Positions 8,481 through 16,087 of a DNA stretch of 64,000 nucleotides are shown in pieces. The position numbers and the translations under genes are program-made. The notes under the pieces are model-generated. The model made no database searches. It saw only the letters and a program-made list of their open reading frames with translations, and was not told where the DNA came from. Numbering within the stretch: position 1 is the first letter of the stretch; each line of letters starts with the position of its first letter. Source of the DNA: UBA7862 sp050872785 (lineage in GTDB: Bacteria > Bacillota > Clostridia > Christensenellales > UBA1242); NCBI GenBank assembly GCA_050872785.1, contig JBNMHO010000001.1, positions 1-64,000 of the forward strand. Direction: 5' to 3'.

Positions 8481-8759
8481 TTAAATTTTGCTTTCCGCTT
8501 GTGTTTTCAAAACTTCTTCTTCACTGTCGTTAATCTTTACATCTCCACACAAAACATCTGAATATGAGCAAGTAACAGATTTAACATTGCTATCGCTTAA
8601 AACCCGCACTGTAAAAACTGAAGGATAAGTGCTTTCTACAATTCCTTGATAAGTTTCTATCTTTCTTCTGCCACGATTTATGGAAATGTCAATTTTTTCC
8701 CCTCTTATTGCATTTATTCTTTCTTTAATATCATTTAAGTTTAATAGACCTCTTTTCAT
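8481..8759 (-). CDS. veg: Veg family protein
   Basis: This small protein of 92 aa carries the Veg (DUF1021) pattern: a short N-terminal helix, GEKIDISINRGRRKIETYQG, then ESTYPSVFTVRV and SYSDVLCGDV. In Bacillus subtilis Veg is abundant in vegetative cells and stimulates biofilm matrix genes by opposing SinR. GGGGGC lies 5 bases before the ATG. In many Bacillota veg lies near rsmA and other housekeeping genes; here it sits between a SipL-like gene and a zinc-ribbon gene. Confidence 0.9.
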   Translation of the reverse strand: MKRGLLNLNDIKERINAIRGEKIDISINRGRRKIETYQGIVESTYPSVFTVRVLSDSNVKSVTCSYSDVLCGDVKINDSEEEVLKTQAESKI

Positions 8760-8809
8760 TTTGCCCCCAAAATATTATGCCCAAAATTTGGAAAATTAGT
8801 CTAGAAAAC

Positions 8810-8831
8810 AAAAAACCCCACAAGGGGGTTG
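8810..8831 (-). terminator. Terminator of zinc-ribbon gene
   Basis: Read on the minus strand, AACCCC pairs with GGGGTT (loop of 5 nt) followed by T6. It lies 9 bp after the stop of the zinc-ribbon gene and separates it from veg. Confidence 0.8.
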
Positions 8832-8839
8832 TGTTAAAA

Positions 8840-9334
8840 TTATTCGTCATCGTCTTCTTCGTCATCGTCATCAGTGTCCTCATCGTCACCAATGTCGTCA
8901 AAGTCCTCGTCCAGTTCGTCTGGTTCTGATGATTCGTCATCAAGGTCTTCTTGTTCGTCTTCGTCATCAAGGCCAAGGTCCAAAGAGTCGTCATCAAGAG
9001 GATTGTCGTCAAGTCCAGTTATAGACACCATATCGCTATCCTCGTCATCGTTATAGCCTTCGTCATCGTCTGGAGATGTGTAAGTATCCCAAACGGAAGT
9101 TGGGGCTTCATTTTCTTCCTCTTCTTCTCTTTCTTTTGCACACGCTGGGCAAATGTCTTCGTCAGCGTTTATATAATTGGTCTTGCAAATTGGGCAAAGT
9201 TCAAGGTCCATGTCCTCGTCAGTTCCCATATTTCCAACTGCTTTCATTTCTGCCTTGCAGACGTTGCAATATTTATCTTTTTTCAAAATATAGTTAAGTT
9301 CACACCTAGGGCATCTGATATATGTTTGTTTCAT
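8840..9334 (-). CDS. Double zinc-ribbon protein with long acidic tail
   Basis: This 164-aa protein begins with two zinc ribbons: Cys8/Cys11 with Cys23/Cys26, and Cys47/Cys50 with Cys62/Cys65. From about residue 68 the rest is almost wholly Asp/Glu, with short Ser, Gly and Leu interruptions, giving a very negative, probably disordered tail. GAGGGAG lies 5 bases before the ATG. I do not recognise a named family. Such a protein could mimic nucleic acid or bind basic proteins, but that is speculation. A terminator follows directly, so it is probably its own transcription unit. Confidence 0.75.
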   Translation of the reverse strand: MKQTYIRCPRCELNYILKKDKYCNVCKAEMKAVGNMGTDEDMDLELCPICKTNYINADEDICPACAKEREEEEENEAPTSVWDTYTSPDDDEGYNDDEDSDMVSITGLDDNPLDDDSLDLGLDDEDEQEDLDDESSEPDELDEDFDDIGDDEDTDDDDEEDDDE

Positions 9335-9473
9335 TTTTTCTCCCTCACAATCAGCAACTTTTTATCACATTTCTCTATAATACACAAGTGATTTTAACTA
9401 GTTTTTCAAAAATTATTTATGTATTTTCAATTTTTTTAAGATAAAACGCTGTTTTGCCCCAAATATGCCTCAT

Positions 9474-10226
9474 TTAAGCCCCTTCAACAAGCATTTTATC
9501 TGCAACAAGGGCGATAAACTCGCCATTGGTTGGTTTTTCGTTGCTGTCATAAACTTTTATGCCAAAAAGGTTGTTAATGTTTTCAATTTTGCCTCTATTC
9601 CACGCCACTTCAATAGCATGTCTAATTGCTCTTTCCACTTTGCTTGCACTGGTTGAAAATCTGGTTGCAATGGAAGGATAAAGTTGTTTTGTAATTGAAT
9701 TTATTATGTCAGGTTCTTCGATAGCCATTTTTATTGCCTCTCGCAAGAACTGATAACCTTTAATATGTGCTGGAATTCCAACTGTAATAAATATGTTGCT
9801 AATTTTTTCTTCAAGCGCTCTGTTTTTTGGCATGCGTTTGCCGTCAACACGCAACACTTCGCTCTGCCCCACCAGTTCCTCAATTCGTTTTGCAACAATC
9901 TCTTCTTCCACTGGTTTTGCAAGAACATAATCAGCCCCAAGGTCCACAGCCTTTTGAGCAAAGCCCTCGTTTTTAAGTGACGAAAGAACAAGAATTTTTG
10001 GTCTTTCATCAAACGACTTCAAGCGTTCCAAAACTTCATATCCGTCAAAGCCTTCAAGCACAATATCCAGCGCCACAACATCTGGCTTATGCTTTTCAAT
10101 TTTCTCAAGTCCGCTTTGACCATTGCCATCTTCCTCCATCATTTCAAATTTTCCCGTTTTCTCCAAAAACTCACGCAAACTTCTTCTGCTTTCTTCATTT
10201 TGATCAAGTAATATTGTTTTAATCAT
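9474..10226 (-). CDS. spo0A: Sporulation master response regulator Spo0A
   Basis: The N-terminal receiver has phospho-acceptor Asp54 (VALDIVLEGFDG), Ser82/83 and Lys104 (LAKPVEEE). The C-terminal Spo0A DNA-binding domain is diagnostic: IPAHIKGYQFLREAIKMA, TKQLYPSIATRFSTSASKVE, RAIRHAIEVAWNRG and the ending NEKPTNGEFIALVADKM. Phosphorylated Spo0A binds 0A boxes and commits cells to sporulation. The acidic pocket reads LDQ (Asp8-Gln9) where Bacillus has Asp-Asp. AAAGGAG precedes the ATG. spoIVB, the usual upstream neighbour, is absent; upstream is a 484-bp divergent region and an XRE regulator. Confidence 0.97.
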   Translation of the reverse strand: MIKTILLDQNEESRRSLREFLEKTGKFEMMEEDGNGQSGLEKIEKHKPDVVALDIVLEGFDGYEVLERLKSFDERPKILVLSSLKNEGFAQKAVDLGADYVLAKPVEEEIVAKRIEELVGQSEVLRVDGKRMPKNRALEEKISNIFITVGIPAHIKGYQFLREAIKMAIEEPDIINSITKQLYPSIATRFSTSASKVERAIRHAIEVAWNRGKIENINNLFGIKVYDSNEKPTNGEFIALVADKMLVEGA

Positions 10227-10710
10227 AAAACCGATCTCCTTTTAAATTTTGTTGATACAATGATACTAACACATAATAAGAAAAAAGGTAACAATATTCG
10301 CTGTTGGATATTGTCATTCACTGTCCCTAAAGGGTATAATTGCTCGAAAAAAGACGGAAAACTTGTTTTTCAAACATATAAACAATATTTTAAATATTTT
10401 TTTAAAAGAAAAGCCCAAATTCTCTGTTTTTTTTGTTAATTTTATCGTTTTGAAAAATAAAATCGCAATATGTTCACTATTTGTTCAATTTAAAGCGTTT
10501 TGTGTCAAATATGGCATAATTTACACACACAAAACCTCACTTAAAGACGATTTATAGGACTTTTCCCTATATGCAAATTTCAATAAGCCCATAACTTATA
10601 TATTTTTCATAATTTTATCACATAATAACACAATGGTTTTAATTTGTCAACACAATAGTTTAAATATTTGTGTAAAATTTTCTTTATAATTTAAGATAAG
10701 CGAGGATAAT
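10227..10710. promoter_or_regulatory. Divergent regulatory region between spo0A and XRE gene
   Basis: This is an AT-rich intergenic region of 484 bp with no credible gene. It must hold the spo0A promoter (minus) and the XRE promoter (plus). Seen in it: CCCTAAAGGG (an imperfect palindrome, 10325-10334), AGCGAAT on the minus strand resembling a SigH -10, TATAAT at 10685-10690 before the XRE gene, and TTTGTCAAC at 10643-10651, which matches 7 of 9 positions of the 0A box TTTGTCGAA. No complete spo0A promoter can be assigned with confidence. Confidence 0.5.
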
Positions 10711-10992
10711 ATGACTGCAGTTGAGATTGGGAACAAAATAAAAAGAATAAGAGAGAGCAAAGGTATAAAGAAGAATGCACTTGCAAACTTGGCTGGCGTG
10801 TCGCCAACATATATAAATGACCTTGAAGCGGGTAGGAAATGTCCAACGGTGGAATATCTTGGATATATCTGTCAAGGGCTTGGAATAACAATGGAAACTT
10901 TTTTCAAAGACGAGAACAGTCACACAATAGATGTTTCCAATCTGACAGAAAAACAAGTTAAACTTCTGGAAGACTTCTTAGCAAGCCTCTAA
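10711..10992 (+). CDS. XRE-family HTH transcriptional regulator
   Basis: This 93-aa protein has an N-terminal Cro/C1-type helix-turn-helix (IGNKIKRIRESKGIKKNALA, then AGVSPTYINDLEAGRKCPTV and LGYICQGLGITMETFF), in about residues 5-68. A short C-terminal helix (LTEKQVKLLEDFLASL) could dimerise, as in SinR-like regulators. GCGAGG lies before the ATG and TATAAT 20 bp upstream. It is divergent from spo0A, so it may act on that promoter, but this is inference. A strong terminator follows, so it is monocistronic. Confidence 0.88.
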   Translation: MTAVEIGNKIKRIRESKGIKKNALANLAGVSPTYINDLEAGRKCPTVEYLGYICQGLGITMETFFKDENSHTIDVSNLTEKQVKLLEDFLASL

Positions 10993-11043
10993 GTCATTTG
11001 CGAAAGCACTTTCATAGGCCGCCACGTTTTTTGCTGTCCCACA

Positions 11044-11068
11044 GAACATGCCCCATGTTCCCTTTTTT
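11044..11068 (+). terminator. Terminator of XRE gene
   Basis: A perfect 7-bp stem, GAACATG / CATGTTC with loop CCC, is followed by CCTTTTTT on the plus strand. Confidence 0.85.
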
Positions 11069-11097
11069 GCTACAACCATTTTCTATCTATTTATAAT

Positions 11098-11146
11098 AAA
11101 AAAGGTGAAAAGAAATTTCCTTTCACCTTTTTGGTTTTAGTCGGCG
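11098..11146. repeat. Direct repeat copy 1 (terminator plus gene end)
   Basis: This 49-bp sequence contains the hairpin AAAGGTGAAA / TTTCACCTTT flanked by A and T runs, then GGTTTTAGTCGGCG, which holds the stop codon and last two codons (GCC GAC TAA) of the small minus-strand gene. It matches 11437-11485 at all but one position. It also works as a bidirectional terminator. Confidence 0.9.
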
Positions 11147-11421
11147 AAATCAATTTTCTTGACATCGCCCCACAGTTCACGAACAGGAGTTCCGTCTATG
11201 TTTATCTTATCCTTAAACTCCTCTATCGTCTTATATGTTTGATAGCCTTTTTCAATATTCCACTCATAGAATTCATAACCATCAAATTGTGTACTACCAA
11301 ATTTTCTCTTCTTATAAAAAAACTGAATTTCATAGCCTTGACTAATCAAACTTATGAACTGCTCGTATGTAATTTTTCTTTTCTCACTTATCATTTTTAC
11401 AACATTATCAATATTTTCCAT
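11137..11421 (-). CDS. Hypothetical protein (94 aa) between direct repeats
   Basis: I do not recognise a family. The protein is soluble, rich in aromatic and charged residues (YEQFISLISQGYEIQFFYKK, FDGYEFYEWNIEKGYQTY). The ATG at 11421 is preferred over one at 11427 because AAGGAG is then 7 bases away. Its last codons and its terminator are a near-identical copy of the end of the upstream lipoprotein gene, 339 bp away. Only 54 bp separate it from that gene and they contain the terminator, so it depends on read-through or an unseen promoter. Confidence 0.65.
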   Translation of the reverse strand: MENIDNVVKMISEKRKITYEQFISLISQGYEIQFFYKKRKFGSTQFDGYEFYEWNIEKGYQTYKTIEEFKDKINIDGTPVRELWGDVKKIDFAD

Positions 11422-11436
11422 ACACATTCTCCTTCA

Positions 11437-11485
11437 AAAAAAGGTGAAAAGAAATTTCCTTTCACCTTTTGGGTTTTAGTCGGCG
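11437..11485. repeat. Direct repeat copy 2 (terminator plus lipoprotein gene end)
   Basis: Partner of 11098-11146, with one difference in 49 positions. It carries the terminator hairpin of the lipoprotein gene and its final codons GCC GAC TAA. Confidence 0.9.
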
Positions 11486-12918
11486 TTTACAAGGGTTGAA
11501 TCTTGTTCGCTTAGAAGTCCGATGTATTGTCCAACAACTTTGTCGTCTGCGTCTTTCTTTGGAGAGTGGATTGAATACATTTTGAGATATTGAAGTTGTG
11601 AATTTTCAACTTGTTCATATGTGTAGAAGTGTTCCAAGTCGTAGTCGTAAATTGCATAATCTCCATTTTTTGTCGTGAAGGAAGATGCGATAACTTTTGG
11701 CTCGTCTGCTTCGTCAAGAACAAACTTTGAATTTTCATATGCAAGAGTAAGTCTGAGCATATATAGTTCGCTGCTATCTGCAATTTGATAATAGATTTCA
11801 TCTCTTTGAGAAGCAAGGATTGTTATTTCTTTTGTTCCTGCTTCAACGGTTGTAATTGCTTGATATTTGCCGCCATTTTGATAAAGCATGCGATAGTTTG
11901 TGCCGTCATAATAAACTGCGACAACACCTCTGTCAAGCCCGTCTGCATCGTCCAGGATAACATATGTGGAAGTTATTTCACTTGTTTGGTTTTCGCCTTT
12001 AAGTGGTGCTGAAAGATAACTCTTTGATGTTGCGCCGTCTGTTGTGGAGTAAAGATTGCTGTTTAGTGTATAATACACTCTGCCATTTTTCATTGCGACA
12101 AGTTCTGGTTGATTTGTATCGACCAAAATTGAAGTTTCTGCCCCGCCAGAAAGTGGTTTTCTTACAATTTCATATGCAGAGCCAACAGATGTCTTTCTTA
12201 CAAAGTAAAGATAATTTTCAACTTCAGGTCTTGTTCCGTTTGCTTTCAAAACATTTTGGCTTGCAACAGCATAACTTAGTGTTCCCGTTGCAAGAGAATA
12301 TTTTGAATAACCGCCACCTTGGCATTTGATAACATCAACATCGCCTGCTTCGTTTGAAACAACAATGTAAGTTGCTCCGCCAACATAAACAACATTGAAT
12401 TTGCATTTGATTGTGTAGCCGTCTTCGCCACTAGAGGAAAGTTGTTCGTGACTTGTTCCGTCAAGTTTAATTCTGTCAAATCTTACAAGTCCTGTTATGC
12501 TTGAGCCGTCACTGCCCTTCACTGTGTATGGAGTGGTGTAATATATCCATTCGCCGCAAAGATAAATTTGCGCTTGTTCAAAGCCGCCAACATTGTATGT
12601 CAAAATTTCTGCCCCTTGTGGCACGCCGTCATCGTTCAAGACAACATTGCCTTCGGAGTCAAGTTTTGACCTATAAATGCCATAAATTGTTTGTTTGCTC
12701 TTTTTGTCATATTGGTTGTCGTTGTTGCCAAGTTCGCTTGACGCAATGTATGCATTGGCAAAATAAATATAGTCGCCTTTAATAACAGCTGAGCCGCCAT
12801 TTCCATAAACTGTGGCGTTTGCGTCTGGGCCGCTTGACAAATTGATGCCGCTGCATGCAAAAAGCAATGCTGAGAACATAAAAATCATTGAAAATATGAT
12901 CGCTAATTTCTTTTTCAC
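11476..12918 (-). CDS. Secreted lipoprotein, beta-propeller-like
   Basis: The 480-aa product starts with a lipoprotein signal (KKK, hydrophobic core, lipobox LFAC with Cys22), so it should be anchored to the outer face of the membrane. The mature part repeats beta-strand motifs such as VIKGDYIYFANAY, LCGEWIYYTTPY, NGRVYYTLNSNLYS and QRDEIYYQIADSSELYMLRL, resembling DUF5050-type propeller repeats (GxYIYY). The ligand is unknown. It starts at GTG (12918) with GCGAGG upstream, and has its own promoter. Its 3' end is duplicated downstream. Confidence 0.8.
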   Translation of the reverse strand: MKKKLAIIFSMIFMFSALLFACSGINLSSGPDANATVYGNGGSAVIKGDYIYFANAYIASSELGNNDNQYDKKSKQTIYGIYRSKLDSEGNVVLNDDGVPQGAEILTYNVGGFEQAQIYLCGEWIYYTTPYTVKGSDGSSITGLVRFDRIKLDGTSHEQLSSSGEDGYTIKCKFNVVYVGGATYIVVSNEAGDVDVIKCQGGGYSKYSLATGTLSYAVASQNVLKANGTRPEVENYLYFVRKTSVGSAYEIVRKPLSGGAETSILVDTNQPELVAMKNGRVYYTLNSNLYSTTDGATSKSYLSAPLKGENQTSEITSTYVILDDADGLDRGVVAVYYDGTNYRMLYQNGGKYQAITTVEAGTKEITILASQRDEIYYQIADSSELYMLRLTLAYENSKFVLDEADEPKVIASSFTTKNGDYAIYDYDLEHFYTYEQVENSQLQYLKMYSIHSPKKDADDKVVGQYIGLLSEQDSTLVNAD

Positions 12919-12944
12919 TTTGATACCTCGCTAGAAACACGAAA

Positions 12945-12973
12945 ATGTTAACAAAAATTTAATCTTTTGTCAA
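12945..12973 (-). promoter_or_regulatory. Promoter of lipoprotein gene
   Basis: On the minus strand TTGACA (12968-12973), a 17-bp spacer and TAACAT (12945-12950) form a SigA-type promoter about 20 nt before the leader's ribosome site. Confidence 0.7.
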
Positions 12974-12995
12974 TACAAATAAGCAAGTTATAAAA

Positions 12996-13025
12996 ATAAT
13001 GATAGAAAAATTTATCTATCATTAT
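12996..13025 (-). terminator. Terminator of Cys-rich hypothetical gene
   Basis: ATAATGATAG pairs with CTATCATTAT (10 bp). Read on the minus strand it is followed by a short T run. It lies 45 bp after the stop of the gene ending at 13071. Confidence 0.75.
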
Positions 13026-13070
13026 CCATATTTTATGTTTCCACAATTTTCCAATTTCATTCAAAGAGGG

Positions 13071-14096
13071 TTAGTTTCCAAAGTCTAATTTTATTGTTTC
13101 GCCCGTTTTTGCGTCTTGACACGCCACCCAAAGCCCGTCAGTTGGGGATAGTTTTAGATATTTTGCATATTCTTCAAGGCTTTTTGGGGGAGTTGCAGGG
13201 TCACTTGATGGAATTCCATAGCAAATATATTCTTCCACCCCGTTATCGTCACAAATAACGCCCAATTCATAGCACTCGTCACTGCCCTCATAATTCACTT
13301 TGACCCACTTTGAATTTGGCACAAGTTTTTCCAGATTTTCATCCCGTTCATATTTGGAAAACAAAATCTCAATCTGTTGTCTTATTTGTTCAAAAAACAT
13401 TTCACCTTCGTTTTCCATTTGCTTGGCTTTAAGTTCTTTGTGTTTGTCATAAACTTTTGTTTCCACCTTGTTTGAATGACTTGTATTTTCATTTCCCGCC
13501 ACCCGAACATCACTGCAAGCGTCACACTTCTCTTCTTTGACACCTTCTTGCTTTAACACCTTGTTCCCGCATGGAGAAATATGTTTTTCGCCGTCACATT
13601 CAGCATAAAACGCCTCTTTATATTTACACTTCCCGCAAGAGTCATAATAATGACAAGATATATCGTCAGAAAGATTTTGGTCAATCAAGTTCTCTATTTC
13701 GTCTTGACTTTCTTCTTCGTAAAGCGTTGCCCTGTTCTTTGGCACCCCTTGCACAAAAGCGGTTTCAATTTTCCTGTTTTCTTCAACTTTGTCCCCGCTG
13801 CTGCAAAGCACAAGTTCGGGGCAGAAAGCATTTGAAACATCAACAACTGCACAAAAAAGCGGCTCGTCAACACTCACTTTGCTTTCAGTGTTAAACTCTC
13901 CCACCCCGCCACAAACGTTAAGTGGAAATTTGCTCACCTTACACTTTTGCCTAATTCCAACAGCAAGTGACTTTGGCAACTCTCTCATGTTATAAAATTT
14001 AATTTCACCCTTTCCGCCTGCTTTAAGTGACAAAATTGCCTTTGCGTCTTTGTCCTTGCTTCCCGACAAAATAACAGTCCTTGCCAAACTCTCCAT
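13071..14096 (-). CDS. Hypothetical protein with central Cys cluster (341 aa)
   Basis: I do not recognise a named family. The N-terminal 110 residues form a beta-rich region (ARTVILSGSKDKDAKAILSL ... EIKFYNM). A central segment (about 150-205) has many cysteines: CHYYDSCGKCKYKEAF, CDGEKHISPCG and CDACSD, likely a metal-binding or disulfide cluster. The C-terminal part is acidic and resembles a small folded domain (WVKVNYEGSDECYELGVICD ... EYICYGIPSS). No signal peptide or membrane segment is seen. The ATG at 14096 with AGGTGA just upstream is preferred; a GTG at 14102 is possible. A proline- and glycine-containing ending (IPSSDPATPPKSLEEY) is typical of a folded, not degenerate, protein. Confidence 0.7.
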   Translation of the reverse strand: MESLARTVILSGSKDKDAKAILSLKAGGKGEIKFYNMRELPKSLAVGIRQKCKVSKFPLNVCGGVGEFNTESKVSVDEPLFCAVVDVSNAFCPELVLCSSGDKVEENRKIETAFVQGVPKNRATLYEEESQDEIENLIDQNLSDDISCHYYDSCGKCKYKEAFYAECDGEKHISPCGNKVLKQEGVKEEKCDACSDVRVAGNENTSHSNKVETKVYDKHKELKAKQMENEGEMFFEQIRQQIEILFSKYERDENLEKLVPNSKWVKVNYEGSDECYELGVICDDNGVEEYICYGIPSSDPATPPKSLEEYAKYLKLSPTDGLWVACQDAKTGETIKLDFGN

Positions 14097-14229
14097 TTTC
14101 ACCTAACCTTTTTTTTATTTTTGCAGTTATAATTTTAAAACAACTCTTATCAAGTTTTTTGCTATTTTTTATGAATTTTTGTCAATTTTTGTCACAAAAA
14201 ACACAAATTATTTTATTTTTGCAAAAAAT

Positions 14230-14254
14230 AACAACTACTTTTATAATAGTTGTT
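14230..14254 (-). terminator. rsmA terminator, distal hairpin
   Basis: AACAACTA / TAGTTGTT stem; on the minus strand followed by ATTTTTT. It is the second of two tandem, related hairpins after rsmA. Confidence 0.75.
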
Positions 14255-14275
14255 ATATATCTGATTTCTAAAAAT

Positions 14276-14297
14276 ACAACTATCTTGCAATAGTTGT
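14276..14297 (-). terminator. rsmA terminator, proximal hairpin
   Basis: ACAACTAT / ATAGTTGT stem with a 6-nt loop; on the minus strand followed by ATTTTTAG. The stem sequence is nearly the same as the hairpin at 14230-14254, suggesting duplication. Confidence 0.75.
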
Positions 14298-14332
14298 TAT
14301 ATGATTAAAAGAAGATTTCCGTTCATCTGTCC

Positions 14333-15148
14333 TTATGCTTTTCCCCCACACAAAAGATTAAACATTTTTACATAATCTTCTGGGGATATATCTTCTGGTC
14401 GAATTGTAGAAATTAAAGAAAGAGCGTCAAGTGTGGTCAAAATTTGCCCTTCATTGTAGCCCATTTTTTTAAGATTGTTTGAAAGAATTTTTCGCTTCAT
14501 TGCAAAGCAGCCCGATACAAATTTGTGGAATTTGTCTTGGTCAGAAATTTCAAACCTGTTTCTATTTAGTTTAATTTTGATTATGCACGAGTCAACATTT
14601 GGCATTGGCGTAAACATCTTGCGTGACACTTGTTGCACAATTTTTGTTTCTGCAAACACCCCCAACATAACACTTGGAATTCCATATTCCTTTGAGCCAC
14701 TTTTTGCACAATATCTTTCGCCCACTTCCCTTTGCACCATAACAAACATGCTATCAAGTTTTTTGCTTTCAAAAAGAAATTTAAAGATAATTTGCGAAGT
14801 TATATAATATGGCAAATTTGCAACAACAAAATATTGCTCGTTCTCAAACATTTTTTCAATGTCACACAATTTTTGCTCCAAAATATCACCAAAAACAACA
14901 GTCAAGTTTTGATAGTCATTTTCAAGCCCCTGCAATTTTTCTGTCAAAGTTTTGTCTATTTCAAAACTAACAACTCTCTTAAAATTCTTTGCCAAAACTT
15001 CAGTCAGTGTTCCCATGCCCGCCCCAATTTCTACAATGTTGCTGTCATTTGGAATATCAAACTTTTCCACAAAACTTGTTATGAAATTTGTATCGAAAAT
15101 AAAGTTTTGTCCAAATTCTTTTTTAAATCTAAAATTCTTCTTTTCCAT
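14333..15148 (-). CDS. rsmA: 16S rRNA adenine-N6,N6-dimethyltransferase RsmA (KsgA)
   Basis: This enzyme dimethylates two adjacent adenines in helix 45 of 16S rRNA, a late step of small-subunit assembly. The product (271 aa) has the family start FKKEFGQNFI, SAM motif I EIGAGMGTLTE (40-50), motif II FEID (62-65), GDILE near 88 and the catalytic NLPYY at 111-115. The C-terminal domain includes MFTPMPNVDSCIIK and CFAMKRKILSNNLKK. An unusual array of 11-bp repeats lies 54 bp upstream. Two terminators follow, so it is likely a single-gene unit although tatD is just upstream. Confidence 0.96.
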   Translation of the reverse strand: MEKKNFRFKKEFGQNFIFDTNFITSFVEKFDIPNDSNIVEIGAGMGTLTEVLAKNFKRVVSFEIDKTLTEKLQGLENDYQNLTVVFGDILEQKLCDIEKMFENEQYFVVANLPYYITSQIIFKFLFESKKLDSMFVMVQREVGERYCAKSGSKEYGIPSVMLGVFAETKIVQQVSRKMFTPMPNVDSCIIKIKLNRNRFEISDQDKFHKFVSGCFAMKRKILSNNLKKMGYNEGQILTTLDALSLISTIRPEDISPEDYVKMFNLLCGGKA

Positions 15149-15201
15149 TTTTTGTCCATTTTTTAATTAAATTTTGCCATTTTTTTGCCACTTTTTTAGC
15201 A

Positions 15202-15278
15202 TTTTTCTATAACTTTTCTATAATTTTTCTATAATTTTTCTATAATTTTTCTATAATTTTTCTATAACTTTTCTATAA
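15202..15278. repeat. Seven 11-bp tandem repeats, phased A-tracts (TTTTTCTATAA)
   Basis: Seven uninterrupted copies of an 11-bp unit; copies 2 and 7 begin with C, the others are identical. On the minus (rsmA) strand the unit reads TTATAGAAAAA, so an A5 tract recurs every 11 bp, close to one helical turn. It is non-coding, between tatD and rsmA. A similar period and composition recur at 27895-27978. Confidence 0.92.
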
Positions 15279-15307
15279 CCCTTCAAAGCAATTTTGAATA
15301 TCTGCAA

Positions 15308-16081
15308 CTATTCGAATTTTACGTTAAAAAGTCTTTCTGCATTTAGTTTTGTTTGAGATATAACCTCCTCAACTGACACATCTTTTATGCTGGCAATTTT
15401 CTCTGCCACAAGATAAACATAACTTGGTCTGTTTACTTCACCCCTATGTGGAACGGGTGCAAGATAAGGGCTGTCTGTTTCTATCAAAATCCTGTCCATT
15501 GGCAAAAACTCAATTACTTTTAAAACATTGTTAGCGTTTTTGAAAGTTGCAATGCCATTGAAACTAAAGAAGAAGCCAAACTTCATAAGTTCTTTTGCAA
15601 CTTCCACGCTTCCGTTGAAACTATGAACAAGCCCACCGTGGCTAAATTTATCCTTGTTTTTCCTGACGATGTCCAAAAAGTCACCCATTGCTTCCCTAAC
15701 ATGAAACACGCATGGAAGGGACAATTCATCAGCCAAATCAATTTGCTTTTGAAGAGCAAGAAGTTGTTGAGGTTTCAAGTTTTCATCATAATAATAGTCC
15801 AGTCCAATTTCGCCAATGGCAACAACTTTTTTATCTTTACAAAGTGACCTAATTTGGCTTAACATATTGTCGTCAAAGTGTTCTGTTTCATGTGGGTGAA
15901 TTCCTGCTGTTGCAAAAATATTTTTGTGTGCGTTTGCAATTTGGACACATTTCAATGAATTTTCCACATTATCTCCACTTACTATACAGCCCACTTCACC
16001 ACTATCTATTTTTTCAAAAACCTCGTTTTTAATATCTGCCATTTTTTCGTCATACAAATGGCAATGTGCGTCAATAATCAT
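15308..16081 (-). CDS. tatD: TatD family metal-dependent DNase
   Basis: This is a TIM-barrel hydrolase of 257 aa with two-metal nuclease signatures in order: DAHCHLYDE (His6, His8), ATAGIHPHETEHFDD, AIGEIGLDYYYD (Glu ligand), LPCVFHVREA, GLVHSFNG and ILIETDSPYLAPVPHRG (Asp ligand). Family members are 3'-5' exonucleases linked to DNA repair and RNA turnover. The length is normal. The ATG lies six bases after a TATAAT and lacks a ribosome site, so a leaderless mRNA is likely. In Bacillota tatD (yabD) is often near rnmV and rsmA; here rsmA follows directly. Confidence 0.95.
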   Translation of the reverse strand: MIIDAHCHLYDEKMADIKNEVFEKIDSGEVGCIVSGDNVENSLKCVQIANAHKNIFATAGIHPHETEHFDDNMLSQIRSLCKDKKVVAIGEIGLDYYYDENLKPQQLLALQKQIDLADELSLPCVFHVREAMGDFLDIVRKNKDKFSHGGLVHSFNGSVEVAKELMKFGFFFSFNGIATFKNANNVLKVIEFLPMDRILIETDSPYLAPVPHRGEVNRPSYVYLVAEKIASIKDVSVEEVISQTKLNAERLFNVKFE

Positions 16082-16087
16082 GCGAAC

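Noticed and set aside
8874..9056. Plus-strand Ser-rich frame
   Set aside because: It is the antisense of the Asp/Glu-rich tail of the zinc-ribbon gene; its composition is a by-product of GAN codons.
10318..10345. SigH promoter for spo0A
   Set aside because: An AGCGAAT -10-like element is present on the minus strand, but no AGGA-type -35 lies at the right distance.
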